A stretch of DNA of 64,000 nucleotides from an uncultured bacterium (lineage in GTDB: Bacteria; Verrucomicrobiota; Lentisphaeria; Victivallales; UBA1829), in contig URKJ01000002.1 in the NCBI GenBank assembly GCA_900548385.1, positions 124,001 through 188,000 on the forward strand, read 5' to 3'. This document shows, in pieces, positions 47,501 through 56,005 of this stretch (its first letter is position 1; the number at the start of each line of letters is the position of its first letter). Below the pieces are notes generated by a model. It saw only the letters and a program-made list of their open reading frames with translations. It did no database searches and had not been told where the DNA came from. The position numbers and the translations under genes were made by a program.

Positions 47501-47842
47501 ATGTTCAACGACCTCGCGGCGCTTGATGACTATCATGAAGAATTGCGTGATAAATTCGGCAAGCTGCCGCAGAACGCGGAAACAATGCTGACAACGGTCC
47601 GCCTGCGGATTCTCGGTGCGGAATGCGGTTTTCACTCCGTCTCCTGCCGTGACGGCAAAATCTATCTGGAACAGGGCAACGGACTGTACCGTCCGGGCGG
47701 CATGATCCCGAAGATGAACGCCGACTGGAGCCCGAAAAAGAAACTGGCAAGCCTGCTCGGTCTGCTGGAATGCGTCGCCGCACAGCTCCGCTCGAAAAAA
47801 GCTCAGGCGATGGACGGATTCAAGAATCAGTTCGGAGGATGA
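44510..47842 (+). CDS. mfd: transcription-repair coupling factor Mfd
   Basis: This 1110-residue ATP-driven translocase removes stalled RNA polymerase and recruits UvrA. The domain order is complete: UvrB-like N-terminal part (about 1-300), the RNA polymerase-binding CarD-like domain beginning near 425 (IEVGDLTVHLNYGLCRYKGI), then the RecG-type helicase with Walker A GDVGYGKTEVAMRAAF near 585, the DEEQ box VIIDEEQRFG near 685, and the TRG-type block QLRGRVGRWNRQAYAYLLLP near 860. The ATG at 44510 is preferred; the frame is open to 44444, but that extension runs across the intergenic gap. Confidence 0.96.
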   Translation: MKKSQDKKENKFKNIFSAWLSAQQKEENRSVPVDEDTAALEALRLCLCCPNGRKALLAAPSYGIAEQMAHELKIWTAAAEVSVTTALLPEGSWRDTVTLDSESARAELLERMTGDDPPDIVIGSVLAFLSPTPDPKEFQGSGIILHRGGSFPMAKLIKHLVALGYDDEPQAVAVGEFSRRGGILDIYSPGMKLPVRLEYFGDEIESLREYSPDNGRSVREIESCKIIARSGCEQVDGTEEYFDFSDYAGERFLIIDSPDACMEAIQKYGGTRTETHWEAFRHKFDPVHVLWSELECIEHGKSPERSCIGVSPALRASAGDERDTVTELSRKLSADFVNRALNDGMNVILSTSKPSDAEHIAEWLRENKIAESPNLNIMPLHIPCGVMFPAEKTLFLTERELFPACLRGKDRVRKSDELEEDLIKASRTELENMADIEVGDLTVHLNYGLCRYKGIKTIKTSGSSLESLELEFDGEKIVYVPVWQAHLVSRYVGSHLKGAQLSKLGSSRWSKAREEAASSAKGLACEMLRMQAIRKSSPGMPFPRDGYDQKLFEDSFPYDETEGQKKAAAEIKHDMESTRPMDRLLCGDVGYGKTEVAMRAAFKCAVSGKQVALLVPTTVLAQQHFLSFTERFAEFPIVIETLTRHKMGKERKRILERLADGSIDIIIGTHSLVGSDVHFHELGLVIIDEEQRFGVEHKEKLKAVRSTVDVLTMTATPIPRTLHMSMSGLRDLSAITTAPTRRLPVHTVVAQQEDALVSAALARELGRGGQVFYIHDRVNTIEKTAEKVRSLAPNAKIAVAHGQMRGSELEMIMGKFIDGDIDVLVCTTIIESGIDIPNANTMIIERADMFGLAELHQLRGRVGRWNRQAYAYLLLPPSGVMTGDARRRMQAIRRYTHLGSGFQLAIRDLEIRGAGNIIGAEQSGHVDAIGFHLYCQLLREAANNLRGIRNPHQITCDLNLDFLEYALVTDKKHIAASIPPDYIEDERLRLEAYRRLAMFNDLAALDDYHEELRDKFGKLPQNAETMLTTVRLRILGAECGFHSVSCRDGKIYLEQGNGLYRPGGMIPKMNADWSPKKKLASLLGLLECVAAQLRSKKAQAMDGFKNQFGG

Positions 47843-47854
47843 AACACGGAACGG

Positions 47855-48721
47855 TTACGCCTTCCGGTTCCGTTCCGCGGATTTGCGCCATTCCAGCGGA
47901 GAGACTCCGTATGCGGATTTGAATTTCCGGGAAAAGAGTTCCACGCTCCCGACTCCGATCTTTTCCGCGATCTCGCACATCGAATATCCGGAGTTGACAA
48001 GATATTCCGCCGCTTTCGACAGTTTCCGCCGGGAAACATACTGGATCAGCGGAAGCCCCATCTGCGTTTTGAACAGATTGGTCAGATAAGTCGGGTTCAA
48101 TCCACATACCGCGGCCAGCGACGGACAGTCCAGACGGGTATGCAGATTTTTTTCAATATGGTTCAGCAGCATGACAAGACGGTTCAGGTCTTTTGCCATC
48201 CGGTCCGGCTTCTCCTCCAGAAAAAACGCAAGCAGCAGATTCAGGGCGGCATGTGTTTTCAGCAGTTCGACCGGCGCAAGCAGCGCATCTTCCACGGAGC
48301 AGCGGGCGGTAATCATTCCGAACAGCCGGCTGTAAAACGGCAGATCGCCGATCTCTTTCTCCAGACAGCGTCCAAACATGGAAAAGTAGTCAAATTCCGT
48401 ATCCATGCGGAACGCATTGAAATGACACCAGTATTTCGTCAGCGAGCGGGGACAGCTCACATTGATCCGGGAATAGGGCGGAACCAGCACAAGTTTACCC
48501 GGCGTCAGGCGGCAGCGGACATCATTCAGAAGAATCTCCCCTTCCCCCTCCACCGGCAGATAAAGCCGGGAATAGGGAATCACCCGGAACGGCGTATTGA
48601 ACAACTCCGTATTCCAAGTTGTATCAAGCGTTTGAATTCTCGCGACATGTATGCGCAGAGTAAGCCGGTTGATATCGTTTTCCATAAATAACGCTGACAA
48701 GTTCCTGTTTTGGAAAAACAT
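47855..48721 (-). CDS. AraC-family regulator of glycosidase-pseudopilin locus 2
   Basis: This 288-residue protein has a cupin-like N-terminal domain (about 30-120; LYLPVEGEGEILLNDVRC) and a C-terminal AraC double helix-turn-helix: CPSLAAVCGLNPTYLTNLFK, then MCEIAEKIGVGSVELFSRKF, ending GVSPLEWRKSAERNRKA. It is transcribed divergently from a secreted glycosidase gene with a 291-bp gap. An in-frame ATG at 48685 is an alternative start; the one at 48721 has the better spaced GGA in front. The sensed sugar is unknown. Confidence 0.86.
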   Translation of the reverse strand: MFFQNRNLSALFMENDINRLTLRIHVARIQTLDTTWNTELFNTPFRVIPYSRLYLPVEGEGEILLNDVRCRLTPGKLVLVPPYSRINVSCPRSLTKYWCHFNAFRMDTEFDYFSMFGRCLEKEIGDLPFYSRLFGMITARCSVEDALLAPVELLKTHAALNLLLAFFLEEKPDRMAKDLNRLVMLLNHIEKNLHTRLDCPSLAAVCGLNPTYLTNLFKTQMGLPLIQYVSRRKLSKAAEYLVNSGYSMCEIAEKIGVGSVELFSRKFKSAYGVSPLEWRKSAERNRKA

Positions 48722-48752
48722 AGCATTTCCCGCTCTGAATGCAACCGCCCAT

Positions 48753-48836
48753 CTGTAAAATCATCAAAAGAATATGTAATATAGACAATGAAAATTGAAA
48801 AGCAGCAGTTCTTTTTCCTGTAAAACAGAGTATAAT
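48753..48836 (+). promoter_or_regulatory. possible activator-dependent promoter of locus 2
   Basis: A perfect -10 TATAAT (48831-48836) has no good -35 at the right distance. Two copies of CTGTAAAA occur at 48753-48760 and 48818-48825, the second just upstream of the -10. A weak -35 next to a repeated element is typical of AraC-activated promoters; the link to the divergent AraC protein is inference. The rest of the 291-bp gap shows nothing else that I can support. Confidence 0.4.
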
Positions 48837-49012
48837 AAAGTAGAAGCAACAGACCTGCGGCGAAAGCTGTCATGTCCGTCAACCGACAAAATAACAGAAA
48901 AGTATGGAGCCCGAACTTGTAAAACGGAAAGGAGACGGAATATTATTCATTAATTAATAAGGGAAAAGATTGATTGATCGAACAAACGGATCGTCAAAAC
49001 AGGAGTATCATT

Positions 49013-51700
49013 ATGCGAATCTGGATTTTAATCGGCTTTCTTTTAGCAGCAGTTCAGGGATTTGCCGCACCGGACAGGATCATCGCCGATATTGATTTCA
49101 ACAAACATTCCGCCGTTCTGAATTTGAAAGACGTCGGGACATTCACAGGGCCGCTTCCGCGGGGAATGTCACAGGACTTTACCGGCTGGTCGCCGGGCGT
49201 CTGCCGGACGGAACCGCTCGTCGATAATTTCGGCGACGCATTTTTACGGTTTCATATTGAAAAATCCGGCGTACAGCTTAACTTCCGTCTGCCCGGACTC
49301 AAATCCAAAGAACTGTACAAAGTGACTTTCGTTGTCCGCAACCAGCTTTCCGGAGCGTTGAAACCCTACCTGCGCAAAGTGGAACCCCCTTACAATTCGC
49401 TCAAACTCTCGTTCAACATCCCGCGCAGTGAAACATTCCGGACGCTGACGTTCCCGTTTTCCCCGGAAAATGTGCCCGTAGAAGGCTCCGCCGGGCTGTT
49501 CATGCACTTCTCCCTGCCCGGCAGTGCTGACTTCAAGCGGATCCGCGTTGAAAAGATCTCCAGACAGGAATACGACATGCTGGAACAGGAAAAACTGAAA
49601 CAGATCAAACGCAAACCGGTCGGGACTGTAAATTTCCTGCGCAACAGTACTCTGCCGAAAGGATTGCAGAGCGGTTGGAACCAGCTGGCGGAAAACCATC
49701 AATCCCGCTCGATCGTGGAACCGGATCCGTCCGTAACCGGTCCCTCCGGCGAAGCGGCACTGAAACTGGATTCCTCCACGGATGAATCAGTCGGCATCGC
49801 CTCGGAGCCATTCGTTGCAAGCGCTCCGGACCGGAAAGTCACCGTTTCGTTCGCCTACAAAGGAACCGGAGATTTTTCCGCCTCGGTTCAAACCCCGTGG
49901 AGCCGGAGCCGTCAGGTGCTGAAACCGCGCAAAGAGGAATGGCAGCGTGCCAGTATCACGCTTCTTCTGCCGCCGAAACGGTTGGCATGCGTGCTCCAGA
50001 TTGCCGGCAGAGGAAAACTCCATGTCGATGCGTTCCGCGTTGCCGAACAGGGCGAAGCGGATTACAAACCTTCCGGTGAACATGAAATCTCCCTGTTCCT
50101 TCCGGAGTCCGACGCATCCATTTCCCGTATCCAGTTTGAAGACGAAGCGCCTGTGCTGAATTACTATGTCACCGGGAAAGCGGATGATGTAACCGTGAAA
50201 AGTTCTGTCACGGATCTGTACGGCAATACGACTGTTCTGCCGGAGTCCAAAGGCAAAAACGGAACAATCCGTTATCACAGGGGTTCACGTCCGTATGGAC
50301 AGTTCCGCGTGGAAGTTCAGGCGTTCCGCAACGGAAAACCGGTCTCGGTGGTGAATGAAATGGTCGTAACGCGTCTGCCGCGTCCGGTTTACTGGGGCAA
50401 AGACGCCCCGGAGTCTCCGTTCGGCATTCACATGAATCAGCTGGAATCCTCCATCCGGGCGATGAAAGCGGGCGGATTCAACTGGATGCGCCTGCACGAC
50501 GGAGCCCGTCACCTCTCCTGCTGGTATTTCGTGGAACCGGAACCCGGTAAATGGAAGTTTGCGGACAAAGAGATCAAGGCGTACCGGGACAATCATCTGA
50601 TGCTTTACGGACAGCTCGGCGGCGCTCCCGCCTGGGCAACCGAACTGCGCAATCTGCCGGATTTCAGAAGCGAATACACCAAGGTCTATTTCACCCCGCT
50701 CCCGCAATATGAAAAAGATTTCGCCAATTACTGCAAAGTGATCACCGCACGCTACAAAGGCGTGATCGACGACTGGTTTATCTGGAATGAACCGTGGGGA
50801 CGGCTCTTCTTCCATAAATCTTACGACTCGAAGAAAAAAGAGTACATCACTCACGGCTCCATCAAGGACAACGCCAAAGTCTACACGCGTTACTCCAAAC
50901 TGGCATACACCGCCGCCAAGCAGGGAAATCCGCAGTGCCGGGTCACCGGAATCAACTCTTACAGCAACCGGCCGGACTGGAATTCCACCATCTACCACAA
51001 CGGCGGATATGATTTCTGCGACGAGATCGACTGGCACGTTTATTATCAGGACATCCCGTCCGGTTATCCCGGCGACGGACTCAAAGACCGGATGGAATCC
51101 GCGTTTGACGAAATCATCCGCAGGGAGGGCGGCCTCACCAAGCCGTACATCATGTCGGAAGGTCAGGCGGGAAGCGCTTCCGTGGAAGAAACGGAACAAC
51201 GGATCGGCCTTTACAAAAACACGATCACCTGGCACAGCATGGAAAACAGCCGCGAAATCGCGGAATCCAATATCCGCTATCTGCTCTCTCATCTTTCGTT
51301 CGGCGTAAAACGCGTTTTCCTGTACACGTCGCACAGCTACCGGAACATGGCACGCGGTTCGGGGCTTCAGATCATGCTCGGCGCGGACGGCTTCCCGCAT
51401 CCGGGACTGGTCGCCATGTCGGCATTCGCCAAACGCATCGAGGACCGGAAATTCGTCCGCTGGCAGACACTGGCAGACGGCGTATATGCCGCGCTGTTTT
51501 CAAACGGAAAGCAGACAACCGCCGTCATCACCGGAGAGCTGCTGAAAAAGGCGGATATCGTCTGCCGCGGAAATTTCCCGTTCCAGCTGGCGGATCTGTA
51601 CGGGAATCCGATTCCCGCGCTGAATTACAAAGAACAGATTCTGTATATCACCGCCGATTGCGCTCCCGAAACGCTTGCCGCCGCGCTCCGGGTAAAATAA
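49013..51700 (+). CDS. secreted glycoside hydrolase (clan A-like), locus 2
   Basis: This 895-residue exported protein has a signal peptide (about 1-19, LAAVQGFAAPD). Residues about 25-400 hold two or three beta-sandwich modules, one with the FASAxxxW-type binding face. The TIM barrel starts near 465 (SPFGIHMNQLESSIRAMKAG) and has WFIWNEPWGR with the acid/base Glu near 593 and YIMSEGQAGS with the nucleophile Glu near 716, the pattern of GH39/GH5/GH42-type enzymes. A short C-terminal beta domain follows (about 820-895). AGGAG precedes the ATG. A pseudopilin gene follows by 20 bp. Confidence 0.78.
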   Translation: MRIWILIGFLLAAVQGFAAPDRIIADIDFNKHSAVLNLKDVGTFTGPLPRGMSQDFTGWSPGVCRTEPLVDNFGDAFLRFHIEKSGVQLNFRLPGLKSKELYKVTFVVRNQLSGALKPYLRKVEPPYNSLKLSFNIPRSETFRTLTFPFSPENVPVEGSAGLFMHFSLPGSADFKRIRVEKISRQEYDMLEQEKLKQIKRKPVGTVNFLRNSTLPKGLQSGWNQLAENHQSRSIVEPDPSVTGPSGEAALKLDSSTDESVGIASEPFVASAPDRKVTVSFAYKGTGDFSASVQTPWSRSRQVLKPRKEEWQRASITLLLPPKRLACVLQIAGRGKLHVDAFRVAEQGEADYKPSGEHEISLFLPESDASISRIQFEDEAPVLNYYVTGKADDVTVKSSVTDLYGNTTVLPESKGKNGTIRYHRGSRPYGQFRVEVQAFRNGKPVSVVNEMVVTRLPRPVYWGKDAPESPFGIHMNQLESSIRAMKAGGFNWMRLHDGARHLSCWYFVEPEPGKWKFADKEIKAYRDNHLMLYGQLGGAPAWATELRNLPDFRSEYTKVYFTPLPQYEKDFANYCKVITARYKGVIDDWFIWNEPWGRLFFHKSYDSKKKEYITHGSIKDNAKVYTRYSKLAYTAAKQGNPQCRVTGINSYSNRPDWNSTIYHNGGYDFCDEIDWHVYYQDIPSGYPGDGLKDRMESAFDEIIRREGGLTKPYIMSEGQAGSASVEETEQRIGLYKNTITWHSMENSREIAESNIRYLLSHLSFGVKRVFLYTSHSYRNMARGSGLQIMLGADGFPHPGLVAMSAFAKRIEDRKFVRWQTLADGVYAALFSNGKQTTAVITGELLKKADIVCRGNFPFQLADLYGNPIPALNYKEQILYITADCAPETLAAALRVK

Positions 51701-51720
51701 GATGAAACAGGGGAACACCC

Positions 51721-52491
51721 ATGAAACGGACAACTACAAATAATTTTTCTCTGATTGAACTTTTAATCACGATTTCCATTATCGCAATCCTGGCCGCGCT
51801 TCTGATGCCGGGGCTCAACGCCGCCCGCAGAAAAGCGCGCACGATAAGCTGTCTTTCCACACAGAGACAGTATGCGTATGCCGTCAATATGTACACGGAC
51901 AGCAGCGACGGTTATTATTTTTTCGGGAAAGAGCCGCCGGTTACGGATGCCGCTTCCGCCTGTCAGATGATGTCCGGATGGCTGGATGTCATGCTGATGA
52001 TGAAACTGCTGCCGTGCAGGGATTACGAAAAAAACAACAGACGGCTCCCGTCCGCAACCTGCCCGGAATATGTCAGTAATGCGAGCGGAGTCTATTACGG
52101 CTCCACTCCGTATGTAATCAACTCCTTCATGGGCTCCTGGCCGGACGGCCTTGTCACCACGCAGAGCGACGGTTCGTACGTCGGCTGCCGGTCCGTACAG
52201 GTCAAAAAGCCTTCCGCTCTCGCGATTTTCGGAGACCGCGGACTCACGCAGTCCCCGGCGGCTTCCATGCCGGTCATCTGGCAGGGCGAACAGCTGGCGC
52301 TGCAGTTCGACGACCAGTCCGGAGTATACGGCCGCCGCCTGCGCGCCAATGCACACGGAAACGGCTGTAATCTTGCCTATGCGGACGGACACGCCGGATT
52401 CATCCGTTACAGCGCGATCCGGGCCGGACTTTTCATGCGGGATCCTTCCCGCAGCAGCTGGCATGCGGGATATCCGGTCGGCGGTTATTGA
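51721..52491 (+). CDS. prepilin-like protein with H-X9-DG box (locus 2)
   Basis: This 256-residue protein has leader MKRTTTNN, then [22 protein letters not shown] as one hydrophobic helix with Glu at +5; the residue before Phe is Asn, not Gly. The C-terminal part has AHGNGCNLAYADGHAGFI, the H-X9-DG pattern, near 220-237. It follows the secreted glycosidase gene by 20 bp with AGGGGAA before the ATG. Its last 48 bases lie in a 132-bp direct repeat found again at 55094. Function unknown, perhaps a pseudopilus or surface component specific to this locus. Confidence 0.82.
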   Translation: MKRTTTNNFSLIELLITISIIAILAALLMPGLNAARRKARTISCLSTQRQYAYAVNMYTDSSDGYYFFGKEPPVTDAASACQMMSGWLDVMLMMKLLPCRDYEKNNRRLPSATCPEYVSNASGVYYGSTPYVINSFMGSWPDGLVTTQSDGSYVGCRSVQVKKPSALAIFGDRGLTQSPAASMPVIWQGEQLALQFDDQSGVYGRRLRANAHGNGCNLAYADGHAGFIRYSAIRAGLFMRDPSRSSWHAGYPVGGY

Positions 52492-52575
52492 CGGACTCTG
52501 CCGCGGTCAGATCTCTTCCGACGTCTTTTTCGCGAGCTGTCTGCGCAGCTCGCGGGGACCGCACCCGCTGATCCG
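52444..52575 (+). repeat. 132-bp perfect direct repeat, copy 1
   Basis: Every base from 52444 to 52575 is the same as 55094-55225, an offset of 2650 bp. This copy holds the 3' end of the intact pseudopilin gene and the last codons of a broken araC gene on the minus strand. Confidence 0.97.
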
Positions 52576-52625
52576 AGTTCCGCGGCAGTCAAGAATAACC
52601 CACCCGGGAAAAACACAGACTTTCT
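52507..52625 (-). pseudogene. broken 3' end of an araC-type gene
   Basis: The last 23 codons on the minus strand (ISGCGPRELRRQLAKKTSEEI and neighbours) are identical to the end of the intact AraC gene at 55157. Upstream of position 52575 the likeness jumps over about 70 bases at a GCTGATCCG sequence that occurs twice in the intact gene, and then fades (FPGWVIL against SPGRFIL). The double helix-turn-helix is destroyed. It is a remnant left by the insertion or duplication that made the flanking repeats. The stretch 52626-52921 otherwise shows no gene that I can support. Confidence 0.75.
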
Positions 52626-52921
52626 CCGCCGAACCGCGGAACAGCTCTCTGCGGTCTTGCGGCATTCTCGCTCCAGGTCTTCCGCCATGCGGTGAAATGT
52701 CTGCAATAACGGTCACCGGATAAGTTTTTACCGACTTTTCAAAACGATGTCTCGATATGAAGTTGAAAAGCTGCTGGAAGATGCTATTGTAATGCATTGT
52801 CGGGACTCTTCAGCTCAAATTAAAGACTTTCAATACCTTTAATGCAGAGCAAGTTCCTATTTTAACAAGCAAATCCGGAAACTTTTACCGGACAGTAGTG
52901 GAAAACACATGGAGCTTTAGG

Positions 52922-54988
52922 ATGCTTTGGATTCATTCCTGTTATTCGCGCTTGCTCATAGACAATCACATTACCGACCAGAAACCGGAATTTATGCGGT
53001 ATTTCAGCCCTGCCAACTATGCGGCGATGGTGCGGCTTTCCGGAGTGGAATCAGCCATGGTCTATGCATGCGACCATAATGGCAACTGTTATTATCCAAC
53101 GCGGATCGGACATATGCACAGCGGACTGAACGGACGGGATGTTTTCGGAGAAACAATCCACCTTCTCAACAATGACGGCATTATCCCTGTGGCATACTAT
53201 ACGGTTATTTATCATAATCGCTCCGCTCTGGAACACCCCGAATGGCGCATGAGAAACATCAACGGAGCGGAATCCTCCGGACGGTATCATTTCTGCTGTC
53301 CGAACAACGCGGAATATCAGGAGTTTGCAAGACGGCAGATCGAAGAAGTGATCTCCTATCCGGTTAAAGGATTGTTTATTGATATGACATTCTGGCCACT
53401 GGTTTGCACCTGCAACGCTTGCCGCAAAGCCTTTCGCAGAGAATACGGGAAGGAAATCCCTGAACGTATCGACTGGCGCAATCCCGCCTGGGTTCGTTTT
53501 CAGCGATGGCGTGAAAAATCCATGGCATCGTTCGGAGCAATGCTAACCGGACATGTAAAAAGTCTGCGCCCGGAATTGACCGTTGCTCATCAGTTTTCTC
53601 CGGTCCTTCACGGATGGTTTCTCGGTCAGAGTTCCGCAATCGCGCAAGCCTCGGATTATTCATCCGGAGACTTTTACGGAGGGAAAAAACAGCAGCGGAT
53701 CGGAACAAAGATTTTTGCGTCGTATTCAAAACATTTGCCTTACGAATTCATGACTTCCCGCTGTACAGATCTGCACGATCATACCTCGACAAAATCTGAT
53801 GATGAACTTTTTCTTCACGCCGTTTCAACTCTGGCAAACGGTGGAGCATTTCTCTTTATTGATGCGATCAATCCTGACGGTACTTTGAATCGGCAATTCT
53901 ACGAAAGGCTGCATCGGATCGTTGAAAAACTCAAGCCCTACCGCAGCTTGATAAAGCGGCATAGACCTGAGCTTTCGGGAAACGTGGGACTCTATTTTTC
54001 CATGACCAGCTGCATCAATGAAGCCCTTGATGGCGTTCTTCTGCAGGAAGATACGACACATGGGATGAATATGGACGAACGGGAAAACGCCGTTGTCAGC
54101 GAAACGGTGGAAACCGCATACCTTCTGAACACATTGCATGTTCCCTATCGCATTGTTACGGATTTGACAACGGATTATTCCTCAATAGACACTCTTATAA
54201 TCAACAATGCCGCATATCTTTCCGGCTCGGAGTGTAAACAAATTCGCGCCTTTGTCCGCAACGGGGGAACACTTCTGGCAACCGGAAAAACTTCTCTCTA
54301 TTCAGAAACCGGAGAAAGTTCTGGCAATTTTCAGTTAGCGGATGTTTTTGGTGTTTTCTTTACGGGGAAGGAGTGCGGACCAGTCAGTTATTTACATCTT
54401 GGAGCAGATGATCTTTCCGTTCGCGGCGTCTGCACTCCATTCGTGGAAGCAAAGGAGGAAACGACTGTTCGCGGAACGGTTTTTCTGCCAGATTTTCCCC
54501 CGCACGATCCGGAGCATTATGCTTCCATTCACTCCGATCCACCGGGTATAAATTCGGGGTTTGCAGGGTTAACCGTTCATTCTTTCGGGAAAGGACGGTG
54601 CGTATATCTGGCACCAGCTCTGTTCAAGCAGGCAGAGCACTCCCAGCAGAAATTCGGGAAAGAGCTGCTCAAGGAATTTGTGCGCCCCTTCGTCGTCGCT
54701 TCGGAAAACCTTCCGGATTGCGTGGAATTGACATTGTTGAGAAGTCGAACGCAGAAAGCCTTGCTTCTGGGAATCGTCAATGTTCAGGAAGAACTGCCGG
54801 TTATTCCGCTTCACGATCTTCGTTTATCCATTCGTCTGCCGGATGGATTTGAAGTGTCGGAAATACTTGATCAGAACGGAGAAGCGTACTCGTTTACGTC
54901 CTGTTGCGGGATTCTTACATTTACTTTAACCAGACTGCATGAAGCAGTTTTTTTAGAACTCAAGGAGAAAATGAACTCCCCGGTGTAG
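52922..54988 (+). CDS. GHL6-type glycoside hydrolase with beta-galactosidase-like trimerisation domain
   Basis: This 688-residue protein has no signal peptide. Residues about 1-350 resemble the hypothetical glycosyl hydrolase 6 barrel: RYHFCCPNNAEYQEFARRQI, then VKGLFIDMTFWPLVCTCNACRKAF, where the Asp and the CxCxxC cluster are the marks of that group. Residues about 375-600 resemble the GH42 middle domain (DTLIINNAAYLSGSE, AFVRNGGTLLATGKT). The start at ATG 52922 follows GGAGCTTT; a GTG at 52898 is possible. By eye it is richer in A and T at third codon positions than its neighbours. It is the only gene in a 2.65-kb segment bounded by 132-bp repeats. Confidence 0.7.
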   Translation: MLWIHSCYSRLLIDNHITDQKPEFMRYFSPANYAAMVRLSGVESAMVYACDHNGNCYYPTRIGHMHSGLNGRDVFGETIHLLNNDGIIPVAYYTVIYHNRSALEHPEWRMRNINGAESSGRYHFCCPNNAEYQEFARRQIEEVISYPVKGLFIDMTFWPLVCTCNACRKAFRREYGKEIPERIDWRNPAWVRFQRWREKSMASFGAMLTGHVKSLRPELTVAHQFSPVLHGWFLGQSSAIAQASDYSSGDFYGGKKQQRIGTKIFASYSKHLPYEFMTSRCTDLHDHTSTKSDDELFLHAVSTLANGGAFLFIDAINPDGTLNRQFYERLHRIVEKLKPYRSLIKRHRPELSGNVGLYFSMTSCINEALDGVLLQEDTTHGMNMDERENAVVSETVETAYLLNTLHVPYRIVTDLTTDYSSIDTLIINNAAYLSGSECKQIRAFVRNGGTLLATGKTSLYSETGESSGNFQLADVFGVFFTGKECGPVSYLHLGADDLSVRGVCTPFVEAKEETTVRGTVFLPDFPPHDPEHYASIHSDPPGINSGFAGLTVHSFGKGRCVYLAPALFKQAEHSQQKFGKELLKEFVRPFVVASENLPDCVELTLLRSRTQKALLLGIVNVQEELPVIPLHDLRLSIRLPDGFEVSEILDQNGEAYSFTSCCGILTFTLTRLHEAVFLELKEKMNSPV

Positions 54989-55093
54989 AACACGCGGGGT
55001 ATCGGAGATAGCGACTCATGTTACAAATCAAGAGTAAGTTGTTGAACAAGAATTCTCCTGTATGCGCCTTGGTTTGTGATGTATTGCTGAATA

Positions 55094-55141
55094 CCTTCCC
55101 GCAGCAGCTGGCATGCGGGATATCCGGTCGGCGGTTATTGA
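55094..55141 (+). pseudogene. orphan 3' end of the locus 2 pseudopilin gene
   Basis: These 48 bases are the same as the last 15 codons plus stop of the pseudopilin gene (ending SSWHAGYPVGGY), but no matching frame leads into them from the left. It marks the right junction of the inserted segment. Confidence 0.85.
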
Positions 55142-55225
55142 CGGACTCTGCCGCGGTCAGATCTCTTCCGACGTCTTTTTCGCGAGCTGTCTGCGCAGCT
55201 CGCGGGGACCGCACCCGCTGATCCG
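55094..55225 (+). repeat. 132-bp perfect direct repeat, copy 2
   Basis: Identical to 52444-52575. Here the repeat holds the 3' end of the intact araC gene (minus strand) preceded by an orphan 3' end of the pseudopilin gene. Confidence 0.97.
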
Positions 55226-56005
55226 GCGGATAAACCGGGCGAATGTGCGGGTCTGACTGAAACCGCACTGTCCGGCAATATCCGCAATGCGCTGATCCGT
55301 GTTCCGCAGCAGTTTCAAAGCCAGGGTCCGGCGGCGGTTAAGAATAAACCGTCCGGGAGAAACTCCGGTTGTCTCCGTAAAGATCCGGGACAGTGTGGAG
55401 CTTGAAATGTTCAGTTTGTCGGCAAGCATGGGAACGCTGAGCTGCGGATCGGAAATATTGGCGGTAATCAGTTCGATGCAATGCCGCACCGTATTTCCCG
55501 TACAGGAATTCTGATCCTCGGGCTCCCCCATCCGGGCAAACAGATCCAGCACCAGAGCACACGCACGCCGCTGCGCGGACAGTTCCCTCTGCACCATCAG
55601 CGTTTCCAATTCCCGGAACAGTTCCGCCGGATATTCCCGCGGATTCTGCCAGCGCGGATAGCGGAACGAATGCAGAAGCGTTTCAGCAAGCGCCCCGTAA
55701 AGGCAGATCCAGCGCAATCTCCATTGTCCCGAAAGCGCTTTGCGTTCATGGTCCTCGCCGGGCAGATAATAGAAAACGTCATTCTCATTCATCTGATATT
55801 GCTGCCCGAACAAAGTCACTTCGCCGGAACCGGAAATACACCAAAGTATTTCAAGATAAGGTCTTATTGCCCCCTTTTGATGCGAAAAGTTCCCTTTTTT
55901 TACCGTAGTGATACCGGTGCTCAGTATATGAAATGGAAGTGCCGGTACACTGTGATCCAACTGAAAGCCATTGCCGATGTATGTATCCTTTTCATATTTT
56001 CGCAT
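55157..56005 (-). CDS. AraC-family regulator of pseudopilin-glycosidase locus 3
   Basis: This protein of about 282 residues has an N-terminal cupin-like domain (IRPYLEILWCISGSGEVTLFGQQYQM, then FYYLPGEDHERKAL) and a C-terminal AraC double helix-turn-helix (LSVPMLADKLNISSSTLSRIF, then RIADIAGQCGFSQTRTFARFIRR). It is divergent from a pseudopilin gene. The frame is open to a TTG at 56050 and has an ATG at 56032, but both would put a repeated DNA element (55997-56011, 56024-56038) into the gene. Starting at 56005 is therefore favoured, although one repeat still overlaps the first codons. The 3' end lies in the 132-bp repeat. Confidence 0.82.
   Translation of the reverse strand: MRKYEKDTYIGNGFQLDHSVPALPFHILSTGITTVKKGNFSHQKGAIRPYLEILWCISGSGEVTLFGQQYQMNENDVFYYLPGEDHERKALSGQWRLRWICLYGALAETLLHSFRYPRWQNPREYPAELFRELETLMVQRELSAQRRACALVLDLFARMGEPEDQNSCTGNTVRHCIELITANISDPQLSVPMLADKLNISSSTLSRIFTETTGVSPGRFILNRRRTLALKLLRNTDQRIADIAGQCGFSQTRTFARFIRRISGCGPRELRRQLAKKTSEEI

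Noticed and set aside
52507..52797. A 96-codon frame on the minus strand as an independent gene
   Set aside because: Its end is the araC tail from the 132-bp repeat and the rest is decayed sequence; it is reported as a pseudogene.
52444..55225. Insertion sequence or composite transposon
   Set aside because: The repeats are direct, lie within host genes, have no inverted ends, and no transposase is encoded between them.
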